Source: B1 sp964443415 (lineage in GTDB: Bacteria; Bacteroidota; Bacteroidia; UKL13-3). From it: 64,000 bases of DNA. Below are positions 45,014 through 54,088 of the stretch, piece after piece. Location of the stretch: assembly GCA_964443415.1 (NCBI GenBank), contig CAYUDC010000001.1:32095-96094 (forward strand). Reading direction: 5' to 3'. Position 1 is the first letter of the stretch; every line of letters begins with the position of its first letter. The notes beneath the pieces are model-generated. The model made no database searches. It saw only the letters and a program-made list of their open reading frames with translations, and was not told where the DNA came from. The position numbers were made by a program, and so were the translations under genes.

Positions 45014-46004
45014 GCAACGACTCAATGATTTCCATTTTATGTTGGGTTTCAAACCATTCTTTTTCAGCATCAGAATCTTTGGTAATGCCCGCTCCGGCAT
45101 ATAGTAAATAGCCATTTTGTGCCACCCTTGCGCATCTTAGGTTCACATGCATTATTTTTTTGTCGGGTTGAACCAAACCTATGATGCCACTGTAATAATT
45201 TCGATCTATGGATTCGTTTGTTTGTATAAATTGATACGCTTTATCTCTAGGAATGCCATTGATGGCTGGTGTTGGTTGTAAAGCCTTTGCAATGTCGAAA
45301 ATGGTCTTGTTGGTGGAAGTGATATTGATTTCTGTTTTTAAATGTTTTAGTGGGCCAACCGACACTTCTTTTGCTGGATGGGCATTTGCCAAAATTTGCT
45401 CATTTGCTAACGTGTTTGTAATGTAATCTGTTACCATTTGCTGTTCTTCAAATTCCTTGGCGGTCCATTTATCTTGGTGTTTTCCTAAAGTGCCAGCCAA
45501 AGAAACAGTTTTATATTGGCCCTCTTCTATTTGTTCCACGAGCAATTCTGGGCTTGCCCCAAGCCAAATATGATCTGCGTCCATTTGAGTGAGATAAACA
45601 AATCCTTCAGGGTATTTTTGAGTTAATGCTAAAAAAACTTCGATGGGAGACGTAGAAGAAGGAACAAATCTTGAATTTGCCAAAACCACCTTTTTAAAGT
45701 TGGTTTTTGGATGGTTCATTTGTTGAATGGCCATTACTACTGCATCAACATATTGGTTTTTTATGGCTTTATTTTCAGTTGGTTCAAACTTACAGACGAT
45801 AGGAGTTAGGGCAAGTACCTTTTCAATCGAGATTTCTTGCGGTGAGCCTTCCAGTATTTTTAAGTTTTGGTTCAAACCGAACTCACATGCTACAAACCCA
45901 AATTTTGGTTCTTTTATTTCTAAAGGGTTTATCTCTTGAAAACTGCCTTCTATGAAATAAATTATTTTGCTTTTTGGGAGTCTAAATAGGGCAAATGTTT
46001 TCAT
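44997..46004 (-). CDS. menF: Isochorismate synthase (MenF-type chorismate-binding enzyme)
   Basis: 335 residues of the chorismate-binding fold. Seen are ASPELLV, SLAGTLGK, FDIAKALQPTPAINGIPRDKA and the signature YAGAGITKDSDAEKEW. The enzyme converts chorismate to isochorismate at the entry to menaquinone or siderophore synthesis. It is shorter than E. coli MenF (about 430) because the N-terminal part is reduced, as in many Bacteroidota copies. It overlaps the MenI-like thioesterase by 4 bp (ATGA), so translation is coupled. That pairing favours menaquinone over siderophore synthesis. Confidence 0.88.
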   Translation of the reverse strand: MKTFALFRLPKSKIIYFIEGSFQEINPLEIKEPKFGFVACEFGLNQNLKILEGSPQEISIEKVLALTPIVCKFEPTENKAIKNQYVDAVVMAIQQMNHPKTNFKKVVLANSRFVPSSTSPIEVFLALTQKYPEGFVYLTQMDADHIWLGASPELLVEQIEEGQYKTVSLAGTLGKHQDKWTAKEFEEQQMVTDYITNTLANEQILANAHPAKEVSVGPLKHLKTEINITSTNKTIFDIAKALQPTPAINGIPRDKAYQFIQTNESIDRNYYSGIIGLVQPDKKIMHVNLRCARVAQNGYLLYAGAGITKDSDAEKEWFETQHKMEIIESLLTRNS

Positions 46005-46438
46005 GTTTGGGGGATAGCCATCACAGATAAAGTAAGCCTGCTAATACAGCATAGTTTTCCTTCATCATTTTTTATCTGTATTTCCCAAACTTGCGTGGTT
46101 TTTCCAATATGAAAGGGTTTGGCGGTACCATATACATACCCTTTGCCCGCACTTTTAAGGTGATTGGCATTAATATCTAAGCCTAAAGCCACAAACCTTG
46201 TGCGGTCTATGCATAGGTTTCCTGCCATGCTGCCAACTGTTTCTGCCAAGGCACAAAATGCGCCTCCATTTACCACCCCTAGAGGTTGAACCGTTCTGTG
46301 ATCAACTGGCATTTTGGCTACTAGGTAATCCTCGCCAATTTCACAGAAACTAATGCCCAACCATTCGCTCATGGTATTGGCGCATCTTTCATTTAATTTA
46401 TCTAAACCAATTTCATCTTTATTTTTGAAGATGCTCAT
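46001..46438 (-). CDS. menI: Hotdog-fold thioesterase, MenI/YdiI-like (probable DHNA-CoA thioesterase)
   Basis: 145 residues with the hotdog signature RTVQPLGVVNGGAFCALAET followed by VGSMAG (residues 49-73). This resembles E. coli YdiI/EntH (QPFG-x2-HGG...AE-x-GS-x-AG). Catalytic E66 and Q51 are kept, but the His of the HGG motif is Asn57. MenI-type enzymes release 1,4-dihydroxy-2-naphthoate from its CoA ester in menaquinone synthesis. The overlap with menF supports that role. It starts 2 bp after the hybrid kinase gene ends, so it is probably on the same transcript. Confidence 0.8.
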   Translation of the reverse strand: MSIFKNKDEIGLDKLNERCANTMSEWLGISFCEIGEDYLVAKMPVDHRTVQPLGVVNGGAFCALAETVGSMAGNLCIDRTRFVALGLDINANHLKSAGKGYVYGTAKPFHIGKTTQVWEIQIKNDEGKLCCISRLTLSVMAIPQT

Positions 46439-46440
46439 GC

Positions 46441-48429
46441 TTATATGATACTTTTTTCTTTATAGGTGTATTTAACTATTTTACTATAAAGCTCTTCGGG
46501 GTTAAAAGGTTTTGTAACATAGTCGTTCATTCCGGCCTCAATTACTTTTCTGCGTGTTTCTAAGAAGGCATCTGCAGAAAGTGCGATGATTGGGATGTTT
46601 GGATTTTTAACGGCAGAATTATTTCCTCTGATGATTTCAGCTGCTTGAAAACCGCTCATTTCGGGCATTTGGAGGTCCATTAATACCATGTCAAAATCGT
46701 CTCGTTCTATCAACATTGAAATGGCCTCGGCACCATGATTGGCAATGAACAGTTCGTTTTTCCATTTCTTAAAGAATTGTTTGGCTACAAACTGGTTCAT
46801 GAGGTTATCTTCTACTAACAGTATCTTTAAGCTAGATAAATCGGTTGGCTCGTCGGCCTTTTTCTTTTTCTCTTCTAGGTTAATGGCATTTCCAACCAAA
46901 TAGTTGATGGTAGCAAAAAATGTGGTGCCTTCGCCCACTGCGCTGGTAAGCGATAATTCGCCTCCTTGTAATTGAACCAAGTTTTTAGTGATGGCCAATC
47001 CAAGACCGGTGCCCCCATATTTTCTGGTAGTATCTGTATTTGCTTGAGTAAAGCTTTCGAATATTTTGGCTTGTGCACTTTGTGGAATGCCAATACCAGT
47101 ATCTTTTACTGCAAATTGAAGGGTGATTTTGTTGTCTTCTTTTGAAAGTAATTTTGCTGAAACTTTTATAAATCCTTCGGAGGTAAACTTGATGGCATTT
47201 CCTACAAGGTTAAACAATACTTGATTTAATCTGTAAGGATCGCCTTTGATCACACTAGGAATTTGGCTGTCTATATCTATTTCAAATCCAACACCTTTCT
47301 CTTTGGTGCGGTGCTCGAAGGTTTTTCTAAGTTCGGCCATGCGATGTCTTAGGTCGAAATCAATGTTTTCGAAAGTAACTTTGCCAGCCTCAATTTTAGA
47401 GAAATCAAGGATGTCATTGATAATTACCAAAAGATTATCGGCAGAGTATTTAATAGATTTAATGTTTTCTAAAATTGTGCCTTCAAAAGATTCTTCTAAC
47501 AGTAATTCAGTTAATCCAATGATGGCATTCATAGGTGTTCTGATTTCATGACTCATGTTGGAGAGGAATTCAGATTTTGCTTGAGCGGCGGCAATGGCAT
47601 CATTTTTAGCTTGAAGGAGGTCCTGCTCAATTTTTTTATTTTTAGTTACATCTTGCGAATAAATGGCCACCCCTGTAACAGATGAGCTTCCATCAATAAT
47701 GGGGTTAAAGGTGGTTTCATACCAAGGTGTTTCTTTAGTAGCATCATTGCTAAAGCTAACTTGTTCTAGTACGGTAAACTGTTCTCCCAAAAAGCAGCGT
47801 TCGATGTTGGCAATTAGCGTGTTTTTGCGTTCTTCAGATAAGGGTAGGTCTTTTAGGTTGATATCAGCTTTAACCACATCGTGCATTCTCAGGAGATGTT
47901 CTAGGTTTTCTTTAAAGGAAGAGTTAAACGAAATGAGGTTTAAATTTCTGTCAAATGCATAGATTAAGTTTTTGGTGCTTTCGAGAATCGCATTTAAACG
48001 GCTATTGTTTTCAATGATTTTCTTTTCAGCAATAAACCTTTGCTTTTCGGAGTCGGATAAACGAACTGCAGAAAAAACTACTTTCGAAATTTTATCAGGG
48101 TTTATTTCACTTTTGGTAAAATAGTCGAAAGCCCCGTTTTTAATCATTTCAACGGCAATTTTTTCATCCCCTTGAGAAGTCATTACAGCAACTGGGGTAT
48201 TCACCGCCATGTCGCGCATTTTCATGAGAAGTTGTAAACCGTCGATACCAGGTAAAAGGTAGTCTAGGAAAATGCAATCAAAAGCATTTTGCTCTATGGC
48301 AGAAAGAGCTTCATCTGCGTTATAGCAAATGGTTAGATGGTGGGGTAATTCAGATTTTCGCAAAGACCTTTGAAAGGTCATTACGTCTACCTCGTCATCA
48401 TCAATAAGTAAGAGTTTGTAATCAGGCAT
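46441..48429 (-). CDS. Hybrid histidine kinase: REC-PAS-HisKA-HATPase-REC
   Basis: 662 residues with no membrane helix. REC1 (about 1-120) has phosphoacceptor D56. A PAS-like sensor domain (about 140-265) follows, then HisKA FLSNMSHEIRTPMNA with H294 and an ATPase domain with N411, DTGIGIP and GTGLGLAI. REC2 (about 535-655) has D585 in MVLMDLQMPEMSG. A receiver at both ends suggests an inner node of a phosphorelay that takes input from another kinase. It lies between a single-domain receiver (24 bp upstream) and the MenI-like gene (2 bp downstream). Confidence 0.95.
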   Translation of the reverse strand: MPDYKLLLIDDDEVDVMTFQRSLRKSELPHHLTICYNADEALSAIEQNAFDCIFLDYLLPGIDGLQLLMKMRDMAVNTPVAVMTSQGDEKIAVEMIKNGAFDYFTKSEINPDKISKVVFSAVRLSDSEKQRFIAEKKIIENNSRLNAILESTKNLIYAFDRNLNLISFNSSFKENLEHLLRMHDVVKADINLKDLPLSEERKNTLIANIERCFLGEQFTVLEQVSFSNDATKETPWYETTFNPIIDGSSSVTGVAIYSQDVTKNKKIEQDLLQAKNDAIAAAQAKSEFLSNMSHEIRTPMNAIIGLTELLLEESFEGTILENIKSIKYSADNLLVIINDILDFSKIEAGKVTFENIDFDLRHRMAELRKTFEHRTKEKGVGFEIDIDSQIPSVIKGDPYRLNQVLFNLVGNAIKFTSEGFIKVSAKLLSKEDNKITLQFAVKDTGIGIPQSAQAKIFESFTQANTDTTRKYGGTGLGLAITKNLVQLQGGELSLTSAVGEGTTFFATINYLVGNAINLEEKKKKADEPTDLSSLKILLVEDNLMNQFVAKQFFKKWKNELFIANHGAEAISMLIERDDFDMVLMDLQMPEMSGFQAAEIIRGNNSAVKNPNIPIIALSADAFLETRRKVIEAGMNDYVTKPFNPEELYSKIVKYTYKEKSII

Positions 48430-48453
48430 GAGCTTGTAATTCCAACACTAGGA

Positions 48454-48903
48454 TTAGTGTTCTGGATATTCACAAAGTTTCCAATAATTATTTAAGGTAG
48501 AAACTGCCTCTACAAAGCGTTCCATGCTTAATGGCTTAAGGATATATCCTGCCACGTTTAAGTTATAAGCATCTACTTTGTCTTTGTCTTCATTTGAGGT
48601 AGTCATTACAAAAACGCTTATGTTTTTAAGCTTTTCGTCCTTTCTTATTTCTCTGAGAAATTCAATTCCACCCATTTTAGGCATATTCAAATCCAGCAAA
48701 ACTATTTTTGGTAGTTCGCTAATGGGTTCTTTGTTGCCCCTCAAAAATTCAAGAGCTTCAAGTCCATTATTGCATATAAATAATGGATTGGTGACATTAT
48801 TTTTTTTGAATGCTCTTTTTACATTCATTACATCCACCTCATCGTCTTCTACTAATAAAATATTCACTAATTTGTCTCCCATGTTAAAATTGTTGTTGTT
48901 CAT
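48454..48903 (-). CDS. Single-domain response regulator (CheY/Rcp1-like)
   Basis: 149 residues that are essentially one receiver domain: acidic VEDDE near 18-22, phosphoacceptor D71 (IVLLDLNMPKMGG), the switch Thr in MTTS, and K in ILKPLS. There is no output domain. The insertion pattern and size match Rcp1-like regulators that pair with phytochrome-like or cytosolic kinases. An internal ATG at residue 8 (MGDKLV) is a possible alternative start. It lies between two kinases, so it may shuttle phosphate between them. Confidence 0.93.
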   Translation of the reverse strand: MNNNNFNMGDKLVNILLVEDDEVDVMNVKRAFKKNNVTNPLFICNNGLEALEFLRGNKEPISELPKIVLLDLNMPKMGGIEFLREIRKDEKLKNISVFVMTTSNEDKDKVDAYNLNVAGYILKPLSMERFVEAVSTLNNYWKLCEYPEH

Positions 48904-48921
48904 TTAGCCTCTTCAATTTTA

Positions 48922-48929
48922 CGAAATTA
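48922..48929 (-). promoter_or_regulatory. Putative -7 element, TAATTTCG, for the response regulator
   Basis: Minus-strand TAATTTCG, 18 bp before the ATG at 48903, in the 70-bp gap after the upstream kinase gene. It would let the lower signalling and menaquinone genes be transcribed without the upper kinase. Confidence 0.35.
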
Positions 48930-48973
48930 CTATGTAGCTACAAAGCGTTAATTAATCATTTAATAATAGAAAA

Positions 48974-50641
48974 TTAGGTAGGCCAAGTAAAGAAGAATTT
49001 TGCTCCTCTACCTTTTTCAGATTCTAGCCATGTTTTACCTCCATAATCTTCAATTATTTTCTTTCCAATAGCCAATCCTGCTCCAATATTTTCAATCTCG
49101 TCCCTTCTTTCAAGAGTTTGAAAAATGGTAAATATTTTTTGATGAAATTCTGCTGGGATTCCAGGGCCATTATCTGCCACACAAAATTCAGCAAATCCGC
49201 CTCTAAATCTTCCTGTAATGTTCACCACTGGATGGTCTTTGAGGTTATGATTAATGGCATTTGAAATAAATACATTAAAAACCTCATATAGGTCTTTTCT
49301 ATTTGCAGTAACCTTTGGCAATTGGTCATCAATGAGGATGCTACAATCCTCGGGAATTTCGCAATTGTTTAGCACAGACTCTACCAACTCGTTGGTATCC
49401 ACACTTATTTGAGCATCTAAAGACTTTCCTGCTCTAGAATAAGAGAGAATTGAATTTATTAAACTTTCCATTCTATGCACTCTGCCTTTTAACAGATGGA
49501 AATACTTTTTAGAGTCATCAGGCATGATGTCTTCTAAGTCCTCCTCAATCCATTCCGCCAAATTGTTTATTCCTCTTAAAGGGCTTTTTAAATCGTGAGA
49601 GGTGATATAAGCAAATTGGTCAAGTTCTTTGTTTTTCTTTTCTAGTCTGATATTGGTATTCTCGAGCGATGAAATAGTGTCTTCCACTCTTTTTTTAGAA
49701 AGCTTAAGGTTGTCCCTCATTTCTGTTAAGGCTTTTCCTAATCTATCTTTTCTGCTAAGCATTGGAACCTTTATCTCGTAATCGCCTTTACCAATGGCAT
49801 TGGCAACTTGTTCCTTTGTTTTAAAGCCTTGCACAACTTTTTGGGCAGAGTTGATCATTTCACCAATTTCGTCCTCTCTAGCAATATGGGATTGAAAGTT
49901 TATAATTTTTCCTTCGCCCACTTCATCTAGTATTCCACTCAATTCTTTAATAGGTTGAATGATGGTAACGTTAGTGATATAAACCGAGAGAATACTTAGG
50001 AGCATGATGGCAAAAATCATGATCAAGAGCAAGTATGAAAGTGTTCTATAGGAAGCAAATTTTTGTGTTGTCATCCTATTAAATACGGCAATAGCCATAA
50101 GGCTAGTTTCATTCAGTTCTAGTTTTATGTGATTAATATCGTACTCCATGGTGTCTCGCTTAATCAGCATATTTTCCATGAGAGATTTTTCTTTAGTAAG
50201 CTCAAAAGAATCTGACAGGATAATGATTTCTTTTTGGGCCATTGCTACTTTTTCGAATTTCTTATCGGCAGCAATTATTCTCTTTTTAATTTCGGCTAGG
50301 CCAGGCTCTTGACAGATATTTATTAGGTCTAGTTTGTGACTATTGTATACTCTCTTGAGGATGTGTTTCAGTCTATTTTTTTTAACGTCGTCTTTTTCTT
50401 GGGGTATATCATAAGCCAGGTTTCCTGATTCTTCGATAATGTCTTGGTAGTTTTTAATGGAGCTAATTACTGGACTAAAGCTATCTGCAATTTTGATATC
50501 GATATTTTTTCCGTACTGCAAAAGCAGCAATGCCGCAACGGTGAAGGCTAGTACAATCATTATCACAGCAAAAAAGCTGATGGCAGTTCTAGTGCCAATC
50601 CGCATTTTATATAGCCGTTTAATTAATCCTTCTAGAAACAT
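48974..50641 (-). CDS. Membrane sensor histidine kinase with HAMP domain
   Basis: 555 residues from the ATG at 50641; the frame extends to 50707 but that adds a less likely start. Two membrane helices (about 20-40 and 195-215) frame a helical sensor region of about 150 residues outside the cytosol. HAMP follows (INSAQKVVQGF region). HisKA reads ITSHDLKSPLRGI, and the ATPase domain has DNGPGIP with AGLAIGKK as G2. The SHDLKSPL form is typical of phytochrome-related cytosolic-output kinases. It heads the signalling block and probably feeds the receiver at 48454. Confidence 0.92.
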   Translation of the reverse strand: MFLEGLIKRLYKMRIGTRTAISFFAVIMIVLAFTVAALLLLQYGKNIDIKIADSFSPVISSIKNYQDIIEESGNLAYDIPQEKDDVKKNRLKHILKRVYNSHKLDLINICQEPGLAEIKKRIIAADKKFEKVAMAQKEIIILSDSFELTKEKSLMENMLIKRDTMEYDINHIKLELNETSLMAIAVFNRMTTQKFASYRTLSYLLLIMIFAIMLLSILSVYITNVTIIQPIKELSGILDEVGEGKIINFQSHIAREDEIGEMINSAQKVVQGFKTKEQVANAIGKGDYEIKVPMLSRKDRLGKALTEMRDNLKLSKKRVEDTISSLENTNIRLEKKNKELDQFAYITSHDLKSPLRGINNLAEWIEEDLEDIMPDDSKKYFHLLKGRVHRMESLINSILSYSRAGKSLDAQISVDTNELVESVLNNCEIPEDCSILIDDQLPKVTANRKDLYEVFNVFISNAINHNLKDHPVVNITGRFRGGFAEFCVADNGPGIPAEFHQKIFTIFQTLERRDEIENIGAGLAIGKKIIEDYGGKTWLESEKGRGAKFFFTWPT

Positions 50642-50800
50642 CAAATAAATTCTAAGCAAACAAATGTCCACATAAAAAAGGCATATTAACAAGGCACAGA
50701 ACCTCAATTAATTGTGGAAAAGACAATGTATTCGACAGTTTTAAACAGGCGCTTTTTTTAAATTTTTTGGGTAGAAATCTGTTATTTTATCGTTTTTTTC

Positions 50801-50810
50801 GGGTCGAACC
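50801..50810. repeat. Intergenic copy of the dispersed decamer GGGTCGAACC
   Basis: A perfect GGKTYRAMCC match lying between genes, 59 bp upstream of the ATG at 50869 and outside any coding sequence. It shows that the motif is not simply a codon-usage effect. Confidence 0.6.
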
Positions 50811-50841
50811 AAAACCAAAAACATAACACCTTTTTTAGTAG

Positions 50842-50861
50842 TTACATTAGATGTAATTTTG
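50842..50861 (+). promoter_or_regulatory. Putative operator TTACAT-TAG-ATGTAA overlapping a -7 element TAATTTTG
   Basis: A perfect 6-bp inverted repeat (50842-50847 and 50851-50856) overlaps TAATTTTG (50854-50861), which fits TAnnTTTG and precedes the ATG at 50869 by 7 bp. A repressor bound there would block the promoter. Confidence 0.35.
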
Positions 50862-50868
50862 CTACCGT

Positions 50869-51180
50869 ATGAATAATTATTCCTTATCTAATTTTAGGCA
50901 ATTGCCCGTGTCGGAGGTTTCTCAATTAAAATCATTAAGATTTTCTGAAATGGATGTGCTTACACATTCAGAAGATGTAAGGGTTAGAAGAACCAATTTA
51001 GACAAAGCGCTATCTTTAAATTCAAGTGAGCTGCTTATAACTGCCATCATTTTAAAATCGGCAGAAGGCAATTTATATAAATTAGAGGCAAAGGTTACCG
51101 CATTTGACGGTCAAAAAATAAATACAAGCAAAGGATTGGCAATTCCTTTAACTTGTATTTATAGTATAGATTTTTATTAA
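50869..51180 (+). CDS. Small conserved-looking protein of unknown function
   Basis: 103 residues, soluble, no signal peptide. The second half looks like a small beta-barrel (SSELLITAIILKSAEGNLYKL, IPLTCIYSIDF). No known motif was recognised. It has a promoter-like element and a palindromic possible operator just upstream, and it ends 2 bp before the convergent glmS stop. Good start context and codon pattern make it a likely real gene. Confidence 0.65.
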   Translation: MNNYSLSNFRQLPVSEVSQLKSLRFSEMDVLTHSEDVRVRRTNLDKALSLNSSELLITAIILKSAEGNLYKLEAKVTAFDGQKINTSKGLAIPLTCIYSIDFY

Positions 51181-51182
51181 GG

Positions 51183-53024
51183 TTATTCTACTGTAACAGA
51201 CTTGGCCAAGTTTCTTGGCTGGTCTACATTACAACCTCTAAGTACTGCAATATGGTAAGAAAGTAATTGCAAAGGGATGGTTGCAATTAATGGGAGCAGG
51301 GCCTCTTCACAGCTTGGGATGTAAATTACATGGTCTGCCATTGTTTTAACATGGTTGTCACCTTCTGTTACAATAGCAATTACCTTACCTTTTCTGGCTT
51401 TTACTTCCTGAATATTGCTTACCACTTTTTCATAATTGCTATGTTGGGTAGCAATTACAATTACTGGCATTTCTTCGTCAATTAAGGCAATAGGTCCATG
51501 TTTCATCTCTGCAGCAGGGTATCCTTCTGCATGTATATAAGAAATTTCTTTAAGCTTAAGAGCGCCTTCTAAGGCTACCGGAAATCCGTAACCTCTTCCT
51601 AAATAAAGGGCATTTCTAGAGTCTTTTAGCTCTACAGCTAATTCTTTTATTTGGTTGTCTAAGAGTAATACCTTTTCAATTTTAGCAGGAATACTTTCAA
51701 TTTCGTTTAATAGTTCGCGCATTCTGCTAGAAGGTAACGTGCCTCTCTTTTGTCCCATAGAAAGTGCCATTAATAAAAGGGCAGTTACTTGCGCAGTAAA
51801 TGCTTTGGTAGAGGCAACCCCAATTTCTGGTCCAGCATGAGTATATGCCCCCGCATCGGTTGCTCTTGGAATACTAGCGCCAACCACATTACAAATTCCG
51901 AAAATCGTGGCTCCTTTTCTTTTTGCCAATTCTATGGCTGCTAAAGTATCTGCTGTTTCACCCGATTGCGAAATAGCAATTACAAAATCTTGTTCTCTGA
52001 TAACCGGATTACGGTATCTAAATTCAGAGGCATACTCAACTTCAGTTGGGATTCTTGCAAAGTCTTCAAATAAATACTCTCCAACCAATCCAGCATGCCA
52101 AGAAGTGCCACAACCTAGGATTACAATTCTATCAAGGTTTTTAATTTTGTCCTCAAATTTATCGATGCCAGCCATGGTAATCAATGGATCTGGCAAATGA
52201 ATTCTTCCTCTAAATGAATCTAAAATACTTCTTGGTTGTTCAAAAATTTCTTTGAGCATGAAATGCTCATAACCACCTTTTTCTATGTTTTCAAGATTAA
52301 ATTCAATCTCTTGAATATAAAGTGTTTTAGTAGTATTGTCAATGGTTTTGATGGTTAGGTCATTTCCATCAATGATGGCAATTTCGCCATCTTGCAGATA
52401 AACTACATTTCTGGTGTATTCTACAATGGGTGTGGCATCACTGGCAATAAAGTATTCGTTTTCTCCAATACCAATTACCATGGGGCTGCCTTTTTTGGCA
52501 CCAATGAGGTAGTTAGGATCTTTTTTAGAAGTTATTACAATAGCATAAGCTCCAACCACCTGTGTGAGCGCCATTCTAACTGCTTCCTCAAATTTTACCT
52601 CATTATTCTTATAAACCTCTTCTATCAGGTGAATGAGTACTTCTGTGTCTGTTTCACTCTTAAATACATGTCCTCTAGAAATAAGCATTTCTTTAAGGGC
52701 AGCATAATTTTCAATGATGCCATTATGAATCATGGCAAACTCTCCATCTCCAGAAAGATGAGGATGTGCGTTGGCATCATTTGGTTCTCCATGGGTTGCC
52801 CATCTGGTATGCCCCATGCCCGTTCTTGCACTTGTATCCTGAGTGCCTATTTCTTTTTCTAGATCACTAACTTTACCTGTTTTTTTGTACACCTTCATGT
52901 TGTTTGAAGTGTCAATTAAGGCAACACCAGCGCTATCATAACCGCGATATTCTAAGCGCTTAAGACCTTTAAGCACAATTGGGCAAGCTTCTCTATGCCC
53001 GATATAAGCAACAATTCCACACAT
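51183..53024 (-). CDS. glmS: Glutamine-fructose-6-phosphate aminotransferase (isomerising)
   Basis: 613 residues. The N-terminal glutaminase domain begins MCGIVAYIGHREA, with Cys2 as the nucleophile once Met is removed, and RLEYRGYDSAG, HTRWATHG and HNGIIENY. Two SIS sugar-isomerase domains follow (GCGTSWHAG, SQSGETADT), with the closing PRNLAKSVTVE. GlmS makes glucosamine-6-phosphate, the first step towards UDP-GlcNAc for peptidoglycan and lipid A. A TATTTTCG element is 7 bp upstream. No glmS-ribozyme-like leader fits in the short upstream gap. Confidence 0.97.
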   Translation of the reverse strand: MCGIVAYIGHREACPIVLKGLKRLEYRGYDSAGVALIDTSNNMKVYKKTGKVSDLEKEIGTQDTSARTGMGHTRWATHGEPNDANAHPHLSGDGEFAMIHNGIIENYAALKEMLISRGHVFKSETDTEVLIHLIEEVYKNNEVKFEEAVRMALTQVVGAYAIVITSKKDPNYLIGAKKGSPMVIGIGENEYFIASDATPIVEYTRNVVYLQDGEIAIIDGNDLTIKTIDNTTKTLYIQEIEFNLENIEKGGYEHFMLKEIFEQPRSILDSFRGRIHLPDPLITMAGIDKFEDKIKNLDRIVILGCGTSWHAGLVGEYLFEDFARIPTEVEYASEFRYRNPVIREQDFVIAISQSGETADTLAAIELAKRKGATIFGICNVVGASIPRATDAGAYTHAGPEIGVASTKAFTAQVTALLLMALSMGQKRGTLPSSRMRELLNEIESIPAKIEKVLLLDNQIKELAVELKDSRNALYLGRGYGFPVALEGALKLKEISYIHAEGYPAAEMKHGPIALIDEEMPVIVIATQHSNYEKVVSNIQEVKARKGKVIAIVTEGDNHVKTMADHVIYIPSCEEALLPLIATIPLQLLSYHIAVLRGCNVDQPRNLAKSVTVE

Positions 53025-53031
53025 ATTGATG

Positions 53032-53039
53032 CGAAAATA
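53032..53039 (-). promoter_or_regulatory. Putative -7 element, TATTTTCG, for glmS
   Basis: Minus-strand TATTTTCGC, 7 bp before the glmS ATG, in the 38-bp gap after the DAHP synthase stop. Confidence 0.4.
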
Positions 53040-53062
53040 AAGAAAAGGAATGAAAAATTTAC

Positions 53063-54085
53063 TTATTGTATCACCATTGAAAATTCGGCGTCAATGGGTT
53101 TCTTAATGGCAGGTTTTAGCGCATCAATGTCCTTTATCAAGGTTTCAAATTGCTCAAAATTGATAGCTTGAGCGCCGTCTGATAACGCTTTAGAAGGGTC
53201 TGGATGTATTTCAACCATTAACCCATTTGCACCTGCCACCATGGCTGCTAAAGCCATTTGGTTCACAAAATTAGAATTGCCCGTACCATGGCTTGGGTCG
53301 GCCATAATAGGTAAATGACTGATAGATTGAACCAAAGGTATCACCCCAACATCCATCACATTTCTGCTTAGAGGATCAAAACTTCTAATGCCTCTTTCAC
53401 ATAGGATAACTTTATCATTTCCACCACTTAAAATATAATCTGCAGCCAATAGCCACTCAGTAGTTTTGGCCTGCATACCTCTTTTAAGCATAATAGGCTT
53501 TGAAATCTTACCTAACTCAGATAACATGTAAAAGTTAGACATATTTCTACTTCCTATTTGAATGATATCTGCATATTCTAGTACTTCATCCAATAAGCTG
53601 AGATCCATGAGTTCGGTTACCACTGCTAAATTATGTGCATTGGCGGCCTCCCTCATCAGTTTTAAACCCTTTGTTCCAAGGCCTCTAAAAGAATAAGGTG
53701 AGGTTCTGGGCTTGTAGGCTCCACCGCGTAAAAATTTTACATTATTTTTTTGTAAAAGGGCAGCAATCGAAAAAATTTGATCTTCGTTTTCTATGCTACA
53801 CGGCCCTGCAATTATATTGGCATATTGGTTGCCAATCATCACACCATTCACGCTAAATGAAGTGGTATCTTTTACGGCTAAGGAAGATAATTTAAAAGGG
53901 GTAGGGATAGATTTAATTTCCTTAATAAAAGGATAACTCGATTTATCTGGCACTACTTTGTTATTGGGTACCAATAGTCCAAAGGGATCATTTAATAAAA
54001 ATGACTCTTGTCCAATGGTTTTAAAAAAACCTTCCAACAAAGTTACCTCTGCTTTTCTCGTATTTGATTCGAATATTATTAACAC
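53063..54085 (-). CDS. aroF: 3-deoxy-7-phosphoheptulonate (DAHP) synthase, AroA beta type
   Basis: 340 residues with a GTG start. A short N-terminal ferredoxin-like segment (MLIIFESNTRKAEV) resembles the regulatory part seen in Thermotoga-type DAHP synthases. The barrel follows with IIAGPCSIE, LRGGAYKPRTSPYSFRG, ILCERGIRSF, PIMADPSHGTG and MVEIHPDP. The enzyme joins PEP and erythrose-4-phosphate in the first step of the shikimate pathway, which supplies chorismate to the MenF product in this window. It starts 3 bp after the DUF4270 gene ends, so the two are probably cotranscribed. Confidence 0.95.
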   Translation of the reverse strand: MLIIFESNTRKAEVTLLEGFFKTIGQESFLLNDPFGLLVPNNKVVPDKSSYPFIKEIKSIPTPFKLSSLAVKDTTSFSVNGVMIGNQYANIIAGPCSIENEDQIFSIAALLQKNNVKFLRGGAYKPRTSPYSFRGLGTKGLKLMREAANAHNLAVVTELMDLSLLDEVLEYADIIQIGSRNMSNFYMLSELGKISKPIMLKRGMQAKTTEWLLAADYILSGGNDKVILCERGIRSFDPLSRNVMDVGVIPLVQSISHLPIMADPSHGTGNSNFVNQMALAAMVAGANGLMVEIHPDPSKALSDGAQAINFEQFETLIKDIDALKPAIKKPIDAEFSMVIQ

Positions 54086-54088
54086 TGC

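Noticed and set aside
52392..52862. 156-codon plus-strand frame antisense to glmS
   Set aside because: It lies opposite a conserved, intact glmS glutaminase domain. The sequence is rich in Cys, Phe and Asn, as expected for a shadow frame.
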